A stretch of DNA of 7,226 nucleotides from an uncultured Thermoleophilia bacterium (lineage in GTDB: Bacteria > Actinomycetota > Thermoleophilia > UBA2241): NCBI GenBank assembly GCA_903921965.1, contig CAIXSE010000749.1:1-7226 (forward strand), written 5' to 3'. The first letter of the stretch is position 1. Every line of letters begins with the position of its first letter. A program made the position numbers and the translations under genes. Shown here in pieces: positions 6,021 to 7,226 of this stretch. The notes under the pieces are model-generated. The model ran no database searches. It was not told the DNA's origin and was given only the letters and a program-made list of their open reading frames with translations.

Positions 6021-6024
6021 CCTC
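6021..6024 (-). promoter_or_regulatory. Shine-Dalgarno deciding the tatC GTG start
   Basis: GAGG on the minus strand overlaps the tatA stop codon and lies 5 nt before the GTG at 6015. It is modest, but the only plausible ribosome site near the position where TatC homology begins. Confidence 0.5.
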
Positions 6025-6565
6025 AGGCTTCCTTGCCGGCGCCAGGGGCGCCGGCGGCTGCGGAACCGCTGCCCGGCGACTTGCCGCCGAGCATCTCGGC
6101 GAGCACGGCGTCGTCCATGGCGATGCCGGCGCCCTGCGGCCAGGCGTCGTCCTCGTCGTCGGCGGCCGCAGGCGCGACCTGCACCGGCTTGTCGACGGCG
6201 GCGGCCGCGGCTGCGCCCCCGCCGCCCACACCGATCACCGTCTTGGCGACCGAGACGGGGCTCTTGAGGTCGATGGACATGCCTGTCTTGATGGCGCTCA
6301 TGGCCTCTTTGGCGCCCGTACTCTTGAGCTCGCTGTCGACGCTGTCCTTGACGCCGTTGAACTCGCCGCTGATGTCGTCGCGGACACCCTTGAACTCGTC
6401 GATTACCTCGTCCAGGCCGAGTTCGGACTTGGCGGTGTCGGTGGCGCGCCTGAACTCACGCACGGCGCGCCCCAGGCTGCGCCCCGCCTGCGGCAGGCGG
6501 TTCGGCCCGAAGATCAGCAGGGCGATGACGAGCACAAGGATGATCTCCATGGGGCCGACGCTCAC
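6023..6565 (-). CDS. tatA: TatA/TatB-type translocase subunit with long tail
   Basis: TatA/TatB proteins have one short membrane helix followed by an amphipathic helix. TatA oligomers form the export passage with TatC. From the GTG at 6565 the product is 180 residues: GPMEII at 4-9, a hydrophobic helix at about 6-20, the FGP hinge at 19-21 followed by NRLPQAGRSLG, an amphipathic helix to about 45, then a charged region with two 11-residue repeats (57-67 and 68-78) and an Ala/Gly/Asp-rich low-complexity tail (about 105-180). Many TatA proteins are 60-100 residues, so this one is long and nearer TatB in size. With only one such gene beside tatC, TatA versus TatB cannot be settled, and it may do both jobs. 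The GTG start has GAGG 9 nt upstream and gives the usual residues before the helix; ATG 6550 is the alternative. The open frame continues upstream to 6850 but is non-coding in character. Confidence 0.88.
   Translation of the reverse strand: MSVGPMEIILVLVIALLIFGPNRLPQAGRSLGRAVREFRRATDTAKSELGLDEVIDEFKGVRDDISGEFNGVKDSVDSELKSTGAKEAMSAIKTGMSIDLKSPVSVAKTVIGVGGGGAAAAAAVDKPVQVAPAAADDEDDAWPQGAGIAMDDAVLAEMLGGKSPGSGSAAAGAPGAGKEA
6332..6397 (-). repeat. Two tandem hendecad (11-residue) repeats in the TatA-like protein
   Basis: EFKGVRDDISG (57-67) is followed directly by EFNGVKDSVDS (68-78), then EL starts what looks like a third unit. Glu, Phe, Gly, Val and Asp are conserved at matching positions, and hydrophobic residues fall at 1-4-8 type spacing. 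This fits an amphipathic or coiled helix with an 11-residue period extending from the TatA amphipathic helix. Confidence 0.6.
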
Positions 6566-6574
6566 GGGGGGGTA

Positions 6575-6578
6575 CCTC
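6575..6578 (-). promoter_or_regulatory. Shine-Dalgarno deciding the tatA GTG start
   Basis: GAGG on the minus strand lies 9 nt before the GTG at 6565, separated by a C-run. The alternative ATG at 6550 has only a weak GAG at a suitable distance. Confidence 0.5.
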
Positions 6579-6605
6579 GAGTCGGGAGGGTATCGAGCGC
6601 CGTTA

Positions 6606-6634
6606 ATCTTAGGGGCGGCCGTGTGCAGAAGCAA
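6606..6634 (-). promoter_or_regulatory. Candidate sigma70-type promoter for the tat-PBP unit
   Basis: On the minus strand TTGCTT (6634-6629) and TAAGAT (6611-6606) are separated by 17 nt. Matches to the TTGACA and TATAAT consensus are 3 of 6 and 4 of 6, with ideal spacing. It would place the transcript start near 6600, giving a leader of about 35 nt before tatA. This is consensus reading only. Confidence 0.35.
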
Positions 6635-6744
6635 CGCGGCCCCCGGAAGGCCGCTCCGCAGAAGTCGGCGAAACCGCATCCCATCGAAGAAACTCCTGCA
6701 AACCACGTATGAAGTGGCGATACCCCCCGAGGTTCTGTTGCAAG

Positions 6745-6774
6745 TTGCCCGGCGCGCACACGGTTTGATATAGT
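6745..6774 (+). promoter_or_regulatory. Candidate sigma70-type promoter for the nuo operon
   Basis: TTGCCC (6745-6750) and TATAGT (6769-6774) are separated by 18 nt. The -10 matches TATAAT at 5 of 6 positions and stands out in this GC-rich sequence. The transcript start would fall near 6781, leaving a leader of about 44 nt before the nuoA ATG. Confidence 0.45.
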
Positions 6775-6824
6775 CCGCGACGCCTCGCGCTGGAGTGTGG
6801 CCGGCGACCGGGCGCCTCTTCTCT

Positions 6825-7199
6825 ATGGGAACGATCGCGACATACGTCACAGACTGGGTCTACGTCTGGCTGTTCATCGTGGCCGGCGCCGCGCTGGTCG
6901 TGGTCATCCTGCTGTTCTCCAAGCTGATCAACCCCAGCCACCCCACGCCCGAGAAGCTCTCCACCTACGAGTGCGGCATCCCGCCCGTGGGCAACCCCTG
7001 GGCGCCGTTCGCCGTGCGCTACTACGTCTTCGCGCTCCTCTTCCTGGTCTTCGACGTGGAGGCCGTCTTCCTGTTCCCCTGGGCTATCGTCTTCCGCCCG
7101 CTCGGCACGTCCGGCTTCGTCGAGATGCTGCTGTTCATCGCCGTCCTCGGCATCGGTCTGCTGTACGCGTGGCGAAAGGGGGCCCTGGAGTGGGCGTGA
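6825..7199 (+). CDS. nuoA: NADH-quinone oxidoreductase subunit A (NuoA/NdhC family)
   Basis: NuoA is a small three-helix membrane subunit at the joint between the peripheral and membrane arms of complex I, near the quinone site. From the ATG at 6825 the product is 124 residues, normal for the family. Spans are at about 10-31, 63-87 and 97-114. The family signature is clear: STYECGIPPVGNPW at 46-59 in the first loop, with the conserved cysteine C50; VRYYVFALLFLVFDVEAVFL at 64-83, with the acidic pair D77/E79 in the second helix; and FPWA after it. An in-frame GTG at 6795 would add ten residues (VWPATGRLFS) without a usable ribosome site. The ATG also lacks a clear Shine-Dalgarno, so initiation may be weak or unusual. 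The TGA overlaps the next gene's GTG by 4 nt, as expected for the first gene of a nuo operon. NADH as donor is not certain from NuoA alone. Confidence 0.95.
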   Translation: MGTIATYVTDWVYVWLFIVAGAALVVVILLFSKLINPSHPTPEKLSTYECGIPPVGNPWAPFAVRYYVFALLFLVFDVEAVFLFPWAIVFRPLGTSGFVEMLLFIAVLGIGLLYAWRKGALEWA

Positions 7200-7226
7200 G
7201 CGACCTGCGCTACCCGAAGCTCGAGA
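7196..7226 (+). CDS. nuoB: Start of the next nuo gene, probably NuoB (partial)
   Basis: A GTG at 7196 overlaps the nuoA stop as GTGA and opens a frame running off the window: MSDLRYPKLE. GGAG at 7187-7190 lies 5 nt upstream. In nuo operons the gene after nuoA is almost always nuoB, the [4Fe-4S] N2 subunit. The ten visible residues show no diagnostic cysteine motif, so the name rests on gene order. Confidence 0.6.
   Translation, partial: MSDLRYPKLE

Larger units (their letters stand above)
6566..6824. other. Divergent intergenic region between tatA and nuoA
   Basis: This 259-nt region is the longest gap in the window and visibly less GC-rich than its surroundings, especially at 6660-6780. 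It holds candidate promoters facing both ways and a 6-bp hairpin (6636-6641 with 6649-6654). I see no RNA gene or convincing small ORF in it. The frames that cross it are extensions of tatA or nuoA shadows without coding character. Confidence 0.6.

Noticed and set aside
6636..6654. 6-bp hairpin in the tatA-nuoA gap considered as a terminator
   Set aside because: It lies between divergent genes, upstream of both promoters, with a short stem and no T-run, so there is no transcript for it to end.
5696..6712. 338-codon plus-strand frame opposite tatC and tatA
   Set aside because: It is antisense to two recognised genes and has no supporting ribosome site or domain.
6566..6850. Upstream extension of the tatA open frame to an ATG at 6850
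   Set aside because: It would add 95 residues before the TatA membrane helix, run antisense into nuoA and bury the likely promoters; the added residues lack TatA character.
1..7226. CRISPR array, tRNA/rRNA, insertion sequence or attachment site
   Set aside because: I saw no regularly spaced repeats, tRNA-like cloverleaf with CCA end, transposase motif or terminal inverted repeats with target duplications; the genes are closely packed and uniform in composition.

Overview
The window is a very GC-rich (about 70% by eye), densely packed stretch of bacterial chromosome. Five of the eight gene starts I assign are GTG. The gene set is a Tat translocase, a bifunctional class A penicillin-binding protein with a Ser/Thr/Pro-rich tail, the start of a nuo (complex I) operon, and an ACT protein paired with a phenylacetate-CoA ligase. 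This suggests a high-GC Actinomycetota-type bacterium with some anaerobic aromatic or amino-acid metabolism, possibly in or near Coriobacteriia. The phylum call is inference from gene style, not proof. Nothing looks recently transferred: codon and base use are uniform.

Layout, left to right. (1) 1-1805, plus strand: a translationally coupled string consisting of the last codons of an unidentified upstream gene, a tandem-ACT-domain protein, and a phenylacetate-CoA ligase (paaK). Both junctions are GTGA overlaps with a strong AGGAGG inside the preceding gene. A 17-bp perfect hairpin at 1816-1856 closes the unit. (2) 1867-2955, plus strand: one protein made of two GNAT N-acetyltransferase domains, an internal duplication with a 531-bp period still visible in the DNA. 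(3) 2964-2985: a small hairpin between convergent genes. (4) 6565-2990, minus strand: a tatA-like gene, tatC and a class A PBP, read in that order. A 7-nt gap separates tatA and tatC; a 62-nt gap holding a 10-bp hairpin separates tatC and the PBP. (5) 6566-6824: a divergent intergenic region with candidate sigma70-type promoters facing both ways. (6) 6825-7226, plus strand: nuoA, followed by a GTGA-coupled start of what is probably nuoB.

How the genes fit together. The ACT/PaaK pair is a recurrent arrangement in anaerobes and archaea, often beside indolepyruvate:ferredoxin oxidoreductase genes. The likely role is interconversion of an aryl-acetate and its CoA thioester, with the ACT protein as a possible aromatic amino-acid sensor. 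TatA and TatC form a minimal twin-arginine translocase. The PBP builds and cross-links peptidoglycan outside the membrane. NuoA/NuoB begin the NADH:quinone oxidoreductase (or a related complex I). I see no clear new defence, mobile or RNA system. The more interesting points are the duplicated GNAT, the hendecad-repeat tail of the TatA-like protein, non-canonical residues and paired cysteines in the PBP, and the hairpins without T-tracts at unit ends.
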